Part shown: piece after piece, positions 27,979 to 35,558 of the stretch | Layout of the letters: each line of letters begins with the position of its first letter | How positions within the stretch are numbered: the first letter of the stretch is position 1 | NCBI RefSeq assembly: GCF_014697545.1 | Contig: NZ_JACJSA010000026.1 | Span: forward strand, 1 to 64,000 | From: Oscillatoria sp. FACHB-1407 | GTDB taxonomy: Bacteria; Cyanobacteriota; Cyanobacteriia; Elainellales; Elainellaceae | Length of the DNA stretch: 64,000 nucleotides | Direction of reading: 5' to 3' | Made by a program: the position numbers and the translations under genes | The notes under the pieces: generated by a model | What the model was told of the DNA's origin: nothing | The model's database searches: none | What the model saw: the letters and a program-made list of their open reading frames with translations, nothing else

Positions 27979-28163
27979 GGGGTGCATCTGACGGCTAAGG
28001 GAGTGGCGGTTAAAACCGCAGACTTCGGCGTGAGCTCAGTCGAACGCTACCAGAACAAAACCTGCCTACGCCGGTTCAAAACCTCAGTCCCCGTCGGCGG
28101 ACTTCACTCCAATCGCCGCGAATTCATTCGCCGAGTTCAGTCCCCAATCATTAAATGCACCCC
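27979..28163 (+). repeat. Hairpin-rich interspersed element, type A, copy 3 (complete)
   Basis: Perfect 9 bp terminal inverted repeats GGGGTGCAT (27979-27987) and ATGCACCCC (28155-28163) bound a body nearly identical to 253-436. This is the best-preserved copy and defines the ends. No target duplication is evident. It sits between the CHASE2 kinase and the AI-2E family transporter. Confidence 0.85.
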
Positions 28164-28296
28164 TGCGGAAGCCCTCGTCATTTCTGTCACAATCCCTAGC
28201 GCGAATTGCCTGAAGAGGCGAGTGTCCCCACAGGTAGAAGACAGACGTTAGCGATCTTGTTGAAACTGAAGGGATAATTGCAGCGCAACAGGTTGC

Positions 28297-29358
28297 ATGA
28301 AGAAAGTAACCGCTCACACTAACTCCCTTTGGACACACCTGACGAATGCTCGATTGGTTCGCTACCTACTGTTGTTTGCACTAGCATGGGCGATCGCTCA
28401 AGTTCTTGCCTATTTTGAAACCGTTCTGGTTATATTTATCTTCGCGGCAATTCTGTCATTTTTACTCAACTATCCGGTGAAATGGGCGTGTCGAGTCATA
28501 CCCCATTGGTTAGCTGTCACATTAGTGTTTCTGATCACCCTCTTCGTTTTCGGTGGGTTGATGGCGACGTTGGGGTTGGCAGCGATCGCCCAAACGCAGC
28601 AATTTTTAGAGCAGGCTCCTCAACTGTTGGAATCAGCGATCGCTGTATTAAACGGTCTGCAATCCTTTTTACGCAGCCGCAACATTACAGTCGATTTCAG
28701 CACCTTTGAAGCCCAGTTAAGAGAACAAGCCCTTGGCATCATTGGCATGGGATTTGCCACTTTGCAATCAGTCTTATTCAGTCTGCTAGATTTGATTTTG
28801 ATTGCGGTAGTCAGTTTCTTTATGTTGTTGGATGGTCAACGGCTATGGGGACTGCTGATGAAGCTGTTTCCATCTCATCTTCGGCAGGAGTTAACCGTTG
28901 CTATTCAAAAGAATTTTTTGGGTTTCTTTTGGGGTCGTTTTCTACTCTTTCTATTCTTTAGCGCATCTGCATTTTTAGTATTTATTGTGCTTGATATTCC
29001 TTATGCGCTAGTGATGGCAGCGATCGCAGGAGTGTTTGATCTGATTCCTGGTATTGGTGCAACCATCGGAATTAGCCTTGTGTGTCTAATCATCTTGCCT
29101 CAAGGGATTCTACTATCTCTAAAAGTGTTAATCAGTTGTGTATTGCTACAACAAATTGAAGAAAACTTGTTAATGCCGAGGATTATGCAGGGTTCGATCA
29201 ATATGAACCCAGTGATCATGTTTTTTGCATTATTAGTTGGGGCACGAGTTGCAGGATTAGTCGGTGTATTTCTCTCCATTCCGATCGCAGGAGTGATTAT
29301 CAGTTTCCTAGATGTTGATGAAATTCGAGGTGATCAAACAACAACTGAGAGCCAATAA
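28297..29358 (+). CDS. AI-2E family transporter (PF01594-type membrane protein)
   Basis: Integral membrane protein of 353 residues with seven to eight hydrophobic segments. An N-terminal pair (YLLLFALAWAIAQVLAYFE, VLVIFIFAAILSFLLNYPV) is followed by a soluble stretch (about 105-150). A C-terminal cluster carries the family-like FDLIPGIGATIGISL and GVFLSIPIAGVI. Family members were named for autoinducer-2 export but many act as ion or solute exporters, so the substrate cannot be given. Its start ATG 28297 follows AGG. It is not part of an obvious operon. Confidence 0.88.
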   Translation: MKKVTAHTNSLWTHLTNARLVRYLLLFALAWAIAQVLAYFETVLVIFIFAAILSFLLNYPVKWACRVIPHWLAVTLVFLITLFVFGGLMATLGLAAIAQTQQFLEQAPQLLESAIAVLNGLQSFLRSRNITVDFSTFEAQLREQALGIIGMGFATLQSVLFSLLDLILIAVVSFFMLLDGQRLWGLLMKLFPSHLRQELTVAIQKNFLGFFWGRFLLFLFFSASAFLVFIVLDIPYALVMAAIAGVFDLIPGIGATIGISLVCLIILPQGILLSLKVLISCVLLQQIEENLLMPRIMQGSINMNPVIMFFALLVGARVAGLVGVFLSIPIAGVIISFLDVDEIRGDQTTTESQ

Positions 29359-29747
29359 CCCTTTGATCGCATCTTTTGACTGTAAGCGACACCAATTTGA
29401 ACTGAATGGTTTGTCAGTAGCTTCTTGGGCGATCGCTAACCAGAAGTGTGTCATGCTCATCCTTCGGGTCAGACATCCTCTAACTGAGTGTAGATGAAAC
29501 AAAGGGAGAACCGATGGCATGGTTTTTCAGAGTAGACCTTTTAGAAGCGCGAATTCAATCAGTTCGATATTCGGTAGGGGCAGGTTTTGCTGTCAAATCC
29601 ATTGCAGAGCGCAGACTCGTCTGCTAAGCCCGCCTATACAGTTTACGAATTTATTCAATCCACGAGCCTAAGCGGTCACGCTCTCGTCATCTTTGCAGTT
29701 GACGCTGAAAAAATCACTTTGTAAGTCTAGCCAACAGGGGAAATTGG
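29359..29747. other. Intergenic region without recognised genes
   Basis: This 389 bp stretch between the AI-2E transporter and the SDR gene has one CACCAATTTGAACTG segment resembling the end of the element at 20956-21053. Apart from that I see nothing specific. The SDR ribosome site AGGGG lies near 29733. Confidence 0.4.
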
Positions 29748-30557
29748 ATGAAGGGGCTAAAGGGAAAGACTGCGTTGATTACGGGTGCGAGTTCGGGGAT
29801 TGGACAGGCGATCGCCATTCGTCTGGCAGAGGAAGGTTGCAACATTGCGATCAACTATCGCAAAAGTTTGGAGGGAGCCGAAGATACAGAAGACATGGCA
29901 ATGCAACAGGCTTGCGGTCAAGTGGAAAGCTGTGGCGTTCAGTCACTCCTGGTGCAGGGAGATGTCTCTAATGAGGAAGACATTCGTGAGGTAATGAAGA
30001 CGGTTGTCGATAAATTTGGGGGTTTGGATATTCTCATCAACAATGCGGGAATCCAAACGGAGCGGGCATCTCACGAAGTCCCCACCGATGAATTCGATCG
30101 CGTCATTGGCGTGAATTTGCGCGGTGCTTACCTGTGTGCCAGAGAAACCATCAAACAATTTCTCATGCAACAACGGGGTGGGGTCATTATCAATATTTCC
30201 AGTGTGCATGAAGTGATTCCGCGCCCTATGTATGTTAGCTATTCCATCAGCAAAGGCGGTATGGGAAACCTGACCAAAACTCTGGCGTTGGAGTATGCAG
30301 ATCGGGGCATTCGGGTCAATGCGATCGCCCCTGGTGCCACGATTACACCCATTAATGAAGCCTGGACAGAAGATCCGGCAAAACAAGCCGTCGTTGAGAG
30401 CCACATTCCTATGGGACGGGCGGGAACTTCGGAGGAGATGGCTGCTGCTGTCGCATTTTTAGCCTCTGACGAGGCGGCTTACATCACTGGGCAAACTCTG
30501 TTCATTGATGGCGGATTAACCCTCTACGCCGATTTCCGAGAAGCCTGGTCTGCGTAA
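29748..30557 (+). CDS. Short-chain dehydrogenase/reductase, glucose 1-dehydrogenase-like
   Basis: Cytosolic NAD(P)-dependent oxidoreductase of 269 residues. The cofactor motif GASSGIGQA (about 13-21) and NNAGI (about 98-102) are present. The catalytic Ser151/152, Tyr165 and Lys169 (YSISKGG) are intact, and the C-terminal ITGQTLFIDGGLTLY closes the fold. The stretch VHEVIPRPMYVSYSISKGGM is typical of proteins annotated as glucose 1-dehydrogenase. That substrate is plausible but not proved. An AGGGG ribosome site precedes ATG 29748. Confidence 0.88.
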   Translation: MKGLKGKTALITGASSGIGQAIAIRLAEEGCNIAINYRKSLEGAEDTEDMAMQQACGQVESCGVQSLLVQGDVSNEEDIREVMKTVVDKFGGLDILINNAGIQTERASHEVPTDEFDRVIGVNLRGAYLCARETIKQFLMQQRGGVIINISSVHEVIPRPMYVSYSISKGGMGNLTKTLALEYADRGIRVNAIAPGATITPINEAWTEDPAKQAVVESHIPMGRAGTSEEMAAAVAFLASDEAAYITGQTLFIDGGLTLYADFREAWSA

Positions 30558-30563
30558 TGTAAC

Positions 30564-30820
30564 GTGAATTCGGGATAAGGATTTCGGCGGTTAAAACCGC
30601 CACTATCGGAGCAAAACCAACCTGCGTTGGTTCGTCAACTCCTGCCTTTTCCGGAGTCCACATCGGCGGACTTCGTTCTAGTACAGCAAAAAATAAGGTT
30701 TGAAAGGGTGAAGGGGTTCCACCCCTTCTTGGGAGCGAAGCCCCCAAACTCCCTACATTGCCGAACTTTGCGTTCGCAACACTAGTAGCGACGAATCCAT
30801 TCGCCGGGCTCTTAAATGTG
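30564..30820 (+). repeat. Hairpin-rich interspersed element, type B, copy 1 (interrupted)
   Basis: It begins with ACGTGAATTCGGGATAAGG and carries GGCGGTTAAAACCGCC, AACCTGCGTTGGTTCGTCAA and ATCGGCGGACTTCG. It resumes after an insertion with TAGCGACGAATCCATTCGCC. Type B shares the hairpins and GGCGGACTT string of type A but has different ends. Other copies lie at 32830-32926 and 58085-58358. It ends close to a GTGGCTACGGCTATA fragment (about 30817-30832). Confidence 0.75.
30682..30781 (+). mobile_element. CTAG-flanked ~100 bp MITE-like element, copy 2
   Basis: The same element as at 15529-15629, flanked by CTAG at 30678-30681 and 30782-30785. Removing it and one CTAG restores a continuous type B repeat (GACTTCGTTCTAGTAGCGAC). 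The 100 bp length and both ends are conserved. Confidence 0.8.
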
Positions 30821-30865
30821 GCTACGGCTATATAGCACCTGGCAACCCAAACCCTGCACCTAAAA

Positions 30866-31816
30866 TCATGCCATCATCAGTTGTTGAATCCGTTGCGGTT
30901 CTTTGCCTAGCCAGTCGGGATGTTGTGCTGTGCCGTCGAAAATAGAGGACGTTTTAAACGGTTCGTATTCTCCGTTGGCTCCGGCTTCTGCGGTTTTGGC
31001 TAATAACGTCTGTACCTGTTCATCGGTCATCGGTTGAAACGTTCTCACTGCCTCAAATGCCTGATCCAGCAACTCTAAACGGTCAATGCCTGTGATTACA
31101 ACGGAGGTTGGTAGATTCAACGCATAGTGGAGACACTCGATCGGTGTTACAGTCTGCGATCGCAACAGAATCCCATTCGCCATGCTTTTCATACCCAGGA
31201 TGCCAATGTTGCGTTTGACCAGTTCCGGCACGACCATTTTGGCAAAACTGCGATAATGAGCATCCATCACATTCAGTGGCATCTGCACTGTATCAAAGTG
31301 GAATCCCCGACGTTCAGCGACCTCCACCATGTGTAGATGAATCGCCGGATCTTTATGTCCCGTAAAGCCGATAAAACGGAGCTTGCCTGCTTGCTTTGCT
31401 TCGAGTAGGGCAGCGTGGGCACCTTCTGGCTCAAAGATGCGGTTTGGGTCTTCAAATCGCAAAATTTCGTGGTGTTGCACCAGATCAACATGATCCACTT
31501 GCAGACGTTGGAGCGACTCATCCAACTGTTTCGCTGCTTCTTCCTTAGAACGACCGTCAATTTTAGTCATGAGAAATACTTTGTCGCGATAGCCATCGCG
31601 CAACGCCTTCCCCATGCGGCTTTCACTGGCTCCGTAGTTGTAGTCCCAGCAATTATCCATAAAGGTGATGCCACGGTCGATCGCTGTGCGAACGAGGCGA
31701 ATGGCTAAGGCTTCATCTACGTGTTTGAGGCTGAGATGCCATCCTCCCAGCCCGATCGCCGAGACTCGCTCGCCTGTGCTGCCGAGTTCTCGATATTGCA
31801 TCTCTGAGTTAGACAT
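30866..31816 (-). CDS. Aldo/keto reductase family oxidoreductase
   Basis: NADPH-dependent TIM-barrel reductase of 316 residues. The tetrad is visible: Asp in FMDNCWDYN, Tyr in NYGASESRMGKAL, Lys in FLMTKIDGRS and His in DLVQHHEI. The N-terminus YRELGSTGERVSAIGLGG is standard. The substrate is unknown. Its ATG (31816) lies inside the end of the upstream metallo-hydrolase gene (stop at 31809-31811), an 8-base overlap suggesting translational coupling and a shared task. Confidence 0.9.
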   Translation of the reverse strand: MSNSEMQYRELGSTGERVSAIGLGGWHLSLKHVDEALAIRLVRTAIDRGITFMDNCWDYNYGASESRMGKALRDGYRDKVFLMTKIDGRSKEEAAKQLDESLQRLQVDHVDLVQHHEILRFEDPNRIFEPEGAHAALLEAKQAGKLRFIGFTGHKDPAIHLHMVEVAERRGFHFDTVQMPLNVMDAHYRSFAKMVVPELVKRNIGILGMKSMANGILLRSQTVTPIECLHYALNLPTSVVITGIDRLELLDQAFEAVRTFQPMTDEQVQTLLAKTAEAGANGEYEPFKTSSIFDGTAQHPDWLGKEPQRIQQLMMA

Positions 31817-32651
31817 AAGTTCCTGTGGTCGTTTTGGCGTTTTGCAGATCGTTTAGCTCAACCGCATCATGGCTACAAAAGAGGGTGACATCGTGGCGAT
31901 CGCGCACTAGCTCCCGGAGTCGATTCTGGTTATATAACCGCATTGCCCGGTTGACCTCCATCAACGTCTGGTAAGCCCGCAATCCGGGAGTACAGCGGTA
32001 TTGAGCATCCATTTCATGACGATAGAAGTAAGCATCTCCTGCGTGGAGCAGCCATCCGTTTGAGGTCTGAATCGCAATTCCGGCGTGCCCTTTGGTATGA
32101 CCCGCCAGCGGAATAAAGAGAATCTCTGGTGGTAGCCCCTCTAGCTGACGGACTGCCTCAAAGCCAAACCAGGGTTCCCCGGATGCTGTGTAGTGTCTCC
32201 ACTGCCGGACTTCATCCCACTGTTGTGGGCGATAGCGTTGTCGGGTGATGAATCCGTGGCGATCGCGCACTGCCTCCATTTCGGGTTGCATGACGTGAAC
32301 CGTCGCTTCCGGGAAGTCTTCCAGCCCACCCGCATGGTCAAAGTCTAGATGGGTCAATACGATATGCCGCACATCCCTCGCCGAAAAGCCAAGCTGCTCC
32401 ACCTGAGCGATCGCGGTGTCTTTACGATTGAACCGAATGCCATTGACGTGAATAAAGAAGGGACTGAGTCGTTGGTAGGGCGACGTCACATCCTGTAGCC
32501 CAAACCCCGTATCGATCAAAACAAGTCCTTGATTTGTTTCAACCAGTAGGCAATGACAAACGAGTTGGGCTGTCAGACTTCGACTAAAACCGTCAAACAA
32601 TGCCCCACCAAGAGGACACATACAACCGCAATTGAGGTGATGAATGTGCAT
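31809..32651 (-). CDS. Metallo-beta-lactamase-fold hydrolase (AHL lactonase-like)
   Basis: Zinc hydrolase of 280 residues related to the AttM/AiiA-type lactonase branch. The metal motif reads HLDFDHAGG (HxDxDH rather than HxHxDH). Further ligands are His in LAGHTKGHAG, Asp in HAGDAYFY and His in FCSHDAVEL. The N-terminus HIHHLNCGCMCPLGG is Cys/His-rich. The HxDxDH form does occur in this branch, but lactonase activity cannot be assumed. It precedes and overlaps the aldo/keto reductase gene in a two-gene minus-strand operon. Confidence 0.85.
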   Translation of the reverse strand: MHIHHLNCGCMCPLGGALFDGFSRSLTAQLVCHCLLVETNQGLVLIDTGFGLQDVTSPYQRLSPFFIHVNGIRFNRKDTAIAQVEQLGFSARDVRHIVLTHLDFDHAGGLEDFPEATVHVMQPEMEAVRDRHGFITRQRYRPQQWDEVRQWRHYTASGEPWFGFEAVRQLEGLPPEILFIPLAGHTKGHAGIAIQTSNGWLLHAGDAYFYRHEMDAQYRCTPGLRAYQTLMEVNRAMRLYNQNRLRELVRDRHDVTLFCSHDAVELNDLQNAKTTTGTYV

Positions 32652-32941
32652 AACAGTTCTCCACTACGACCTCACCTTTGCTCAACCTCAGAAGCCTCAA
32701 TCTTCTGCTGGAGTGGCAGTCAAGTGGCGATCGCCTTTAACCCCTATCATCCTAAGCACGTCACTAAGGGGTTGCGTCTTCCGGGAGGTATAGCCACCGA
32801 CGCAGGTTTTCTTCTGGTCGCTCTTATCTACTACAGGATTTGACGAACCGACACAGGTCGGTTTTGCTCCTATCGCGGCGGTTTTAACCGCCAAAATCCT
32901 AATCCTAAATTCACGTTAAATATAGCTTTGGTCAGAAAAAG
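32652..32941. repeat. Intergenic region holding type B repeat (partial, inverted)
   Basis: The segment about 32830-32926 is an inverted type B copy (GGATTTGACGAACCGACACA, GGCGGTTTTAACCGCC, TTCACGTTA). It is followed by ATATAGCTTTGGTCAGAAA (32920-32938), the end of another repeat family. The first part of the gap (32652-32829) shows no gene. Confidence 0.65.
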
Positions 32942-33217
32942 GTGATTTCACCGCTTGAACTGACTCAGGTTTACCTCGATCGCATTCAAACCCTCGATGC
33001 TCGCCTCAACAGCTTCTTCACGGTGATGGCGGAAAGAGCCACAGCGGAGGCAAAAGCCAAAACGGAACAGTTAGCAGGACAGGTTGACCCCGCTTCATTG
33101 CCAGCGTTTTTTGGCGTTTCCATCGCTATCAAAGATTTTGTGGACAGAATACCCGGTGCCAATGACGGTCTGATTGCGGTTGCTTTGCTCGTCAACGTTT
33201 GTTTGCAGGGAGAGTGA
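32942..33217 (+). pseudogene. Amidase N-terminal fragment
   Basis: About 91 codons match the beginning of an amidase-signature (GatA-like) enzyme: SPLELTQVYLDRIQTLDARLNSFFTV and FFGVSIAIKDF, including the catalytic Lys in AIKD. The sequence then departs from the family (DGLIAVALLVNVC) and stops. The Ser-cisSer-Lys core that should follow is absent. The upstream edge abuts a repeat (GCTTTGGTCAGAAA), so the gene seems broken at both ends. It is not expected to be functional. Confidence 0.75.
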
Positions 33218-33552
33218 CAGAAGCAATTGACGTTTACTCAGCGGATGACAGCTATAAACCTTAAGAATGAGCTGTTTGTCCAGGGTCAGGAGTAAGCTTA
33301 TACTCCGAGACTATAGCGATATCCGCTGGGATGAAGTATGGGGTGTGGGGGTGAACCTCTCACGCAGGGCACACTGCCCCTGTAACCGCTGTACTGAACC
33401 AACTTGCACACGGCTGTATATAGCAACTGGCAAAACCGTTGAGGCAAAGGGGTGTGGGGAATTCGTCCCCAGCCAGAGGTTCTAACCCTGCATCCCATCC
33501 GAATCAACCCTCCAGTTGCTTTGGAATTTCAACTTAGCAACCCTCTGAAGCA
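33218..33552. repeat. Intergenic region with two partial G/C-rich repeats
   Basis: The parts about 33333-33375 (GGGGTGTGGGGGTGAACC) and 33450-33510 (GGGGTGTGGGGAATTCGTCC) are direct, diverged copies of the family at 23937-24005. No gene is supported. Confidence 0.5.
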
Positions 33553-34323
33553 ATGAACTCGCAGAAAAAGATAATTTATGACTTCGGCTCAAACAATGGC
33601 GATAATATTCCCTATTACCTCCTCAAGTCAGACCTTGTCGTCGCTGTTGAGGCAAATCCGTTGCTTTGCGAGCAAATCAGAGGCAGGTTTAGCCAGGAAA
33701 TTGCAGCAGGAAAACTTGTTGTAGAAAACGGAGTGCTGGATGTAGACGACTCGTCTGAAAATGTACCCTTCTACATTCATAAAACTAACCCTGTTTTAAG
33801 CCAATTTCCCTGTCCAGACCCATCCATACTCGGTGAGTTTGAAGAAGTTTATCTGCCGCCCAAAAATGTCGTTGACATTATTGAGGCACATGGGGATCCG
33901 TACTACATCAAAATTGACATTGAACATTACGATCACATCATCCTGAGATATCTATTTCTCAATGGCATTTTTCCACCCTACCTTTCAGCAGAATCACACA
34001 ACATCGATGTCTTTTGCCTATTGGCAGCACTGGGTGAATATGAAGCGTTCAAGTTGGTAGATGGTCACACGGTATCCACGAAATACAAAGACCATGAAAT
34101 TGCAACGAATAGCGGTTCTCAAATTTATTCGTTTCCCTATCATTCGGCAGGTCCCTTTGGAAATGACATCAAGGGTGACTGGATGATCAAAGATCATTTT
34201 GCAACCCTTCTCCTGTTTGCTGGACTTGGCTGGAAGGACATCCATGTCAGTAGCGTTGATATTCCCAACCCTGAATATGCACCTTCTCCCCAATTTCAGA
34301 TCTCAATCAACATTGATTTTTAG
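33553..34323 (+). CDS. FkbM-like SAM-dependent methyltransferase
   Basis: A 256-residue soluble protein with a class I methyltransferase fold. Motif I is YDFGSNNGDNIPYY, the acidic strand is VVAVEANPLLCEQI, and the central YIKIDIEHYDHIIL resembles the IDVEG region of FkbM proteins. A sugar or glycan substrate is common for the family but cannot be deduced here. The gene is AT-richer than its neighbours and sits between repeat clusters and an amidase remnant. This suggests accessory DNA acquired or retained apart from the core. The next gene begins 60 bases downstream. Confidence 0.75.
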   Translation: MNSQKKIIYDFGSNNGDNIPYYLLKSDLVVAVEANPLLCEQIRGRFSQEIAAGKLVVENGVLDVDDSSENVPFYIHKTNPVLSQFPCPDPSILGEFEEVYLPPKNVVDIIEAHGDPYYIKIDIEHYDHIILRYLFLNGIFPPYLSAESHNIDVFCLLAALGEYEAFKLVDGHTVSTKYKDHEIATNSGSQIYSFPYHSAGPFGNDIKGDWMIKDHFATLLLFAGLGWKDIHVSSVDIPNPEYAPSPQFQISINIDF

Positions 34324-34383
34324 GCGATATTGATTTTCAGGTTGGGGCGATCGCCTCACTCTATATCTCAGGTAGGGTTGCTC

Positions 34384-34941
34384 ATGAGTACCACAGAGCT
34401 GTTTGTTGAACTGATTATTATTGGCATGGGTTCTGCAATTTGGATATTTCTCCTCATCGGCAGTATCTTTGGCTTGTCCTGGATTGATTCTAATCAACTC
34501 TTATCACTACCTGCTCTCATCCCATTTCTTGCTCTAACCTATGTTGTAGGGATTGTGTTTGATCGTATTGCCGATACTCTGTTTGAACGTATATGGGCAG
34601 AAAAATTATTCAATCAGTACTACAAAAACAAGACTGATTTTTATGATGATAGGCGCATTATTTACATTCATGAAGGACGCCTAGCTAACTTGTTAGAATA
34701 CGGACGCAGCAGACTGAGAATCTGTCGTGGATGGACTTTAAACTTAATCCTTATTCTTCTCACGCTCAATCTCTTCGCATGGACACGGATTACAGACGCA
34801 AATCTAAAAATTCAGGTGTCTGCATTCGGTAGTCTCTTCTGCATTCTCTTAGCCTGCGGCACCTGGTTTTCATGGTATAGGCTGGTGCTGAATGACTTTC
34901 GCCGAGTAAAAGAACAAGCCCAATTTTTAAGGAATCAGTAG
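34384..34941 (+). CDS. Hypothetical membrane protein with four predicted TM segments
   Basis: A 185-residue protein. Hydrophobic segments lie at about 5-30 (LFVELIIIGMGSAIWIFLLIG), 38-58, 118-135 and 142-165. A charged loop sits between the second and third (FNQYYKNKTDFYDDRR). I recognise no family. ATG 34384 is chosen over an upstream TTG-type start at 34330 because the product then begins MSTTELFVEL, with GTAGGG upstream. It follows the methyltransferase gene by 60 bases and may be co-transcribed. Confidence 0.65.
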   Translation: MSTTELFVELIIIGMGSAIWIFLLIGSIFGLSWIDSNQLLSLPALIPFLALTYVVGIVFDRIADTLFERIWAEKLFNQYYKNKTDFYDDRRIIYIHEGRLANLLEYGRSRLRICRGWTLNLILILLTLNLFAWTRITDANLKIQVSAFGSLFCILLACGTWFSWYRLVLNDFRRVKEQAQFLRNQ

Positions 34942-35095
34942 GGTTTAGAGATCTACAGGGCTTACGCAGTTCAATCCCGTAAACTCTTTTATAGCCGTAG
35001 CCACATGCAATGCGGCGGAGGCGAGTCAGGAAGCCTCCCTAGAATCAGGGTTTGAGCCATTGTCTTTGCCTTAAGCTTTCTGACCAAAGATATAG

Positions 35096-35125
35096 AAAGA
35101 GGGCTTCCAGAATTTCCCTCTTTTT
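35096..35125 (+). terminator. Rho-independent terminator-like hairpin
   Basis: AAAGAGGG (35096-35103) pairs with CCCTCTTT (35116-35123) around a 12-base loop and runs into TTTTT. It lies 155 bases after the membrane-protein gene and could end that transcript. Because the stem is symmetrical it could also work weakly from the other side. Confidence 0.6.
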
Positions 35126-35347
35126 AAGGCTACTGTGTACACAGATCTCTGCTTCCTTCCAATTAGATGCATGGTTGCTTCAATGAGTTTGAAAACCAGG
35201 CGTTGGGGGATTCTCCCCCAAACCCCCGATTGGGGGACGCCACTGCCTCCCCCAAACCCCCTAGCAGAAGGTGTTTCAGTGAACCCAAAGGCGCGCTTCG
35301 CATCGGTTCCAAGTACGGGTGTTTCTGGTGGGGTCAAGCCCAGTTGG

Positions 35348-35416
35348 GTGCGGACTTCGCTCCAATAGTCGCGAATTCATTCGCCGGGTTCAGTCCCACA
35401 ATCACTAGATGCACCC
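35348..35416 (+). repeat. Hairpin-rich element, type A, 3' partial copy with empty CTAG site
   Basis: It contains GCGGACTTCGCTCC, GCGAATTCATTCGCC and the end AATCACTAGATGCACCC. The single CTAG here is the pre-insertion state of the site occupied at 15525-15633. Confidence 0.75.
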
Positions 35417-35558
35417 GTCAAGACCCCTGACAAAGACTCACAGTTCTCCAAAGTTAGGGAATTTAGGGGTCTGAGACGACTCTTAAGAAACAAATTTTGC
35501 AAAAGAGGCTTAAACCTCCTCCAGACAAGGCTTCTGTTTCTTCCCTGCTTCCCGCAGT

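Larger units (their letters stand above)
34942..35558. repeat. Repeat-dense intergenic region
   Basis: In order it holds an inverted, uninterrupted copy of the GCTTTGGTCAGAAAGCTTA family (34989-35093), a terminator-like hairpin (35096-35125) and a G/C hairpin block (about 35203-35262, TTGGGGGATTCTCCCCCAA). The 3' half of a type A element (35348-35416) follows, whose end CACTAGATGCACCC shows the empty CTAG site. No gene is supported. Confidence 0.7.

Noticed and set aside
27973-28251. Frame through the type A repeat
   Set aside because: The same peptide arises from the copy near 276-503, showing it comes from the repeat rather than from a gene.
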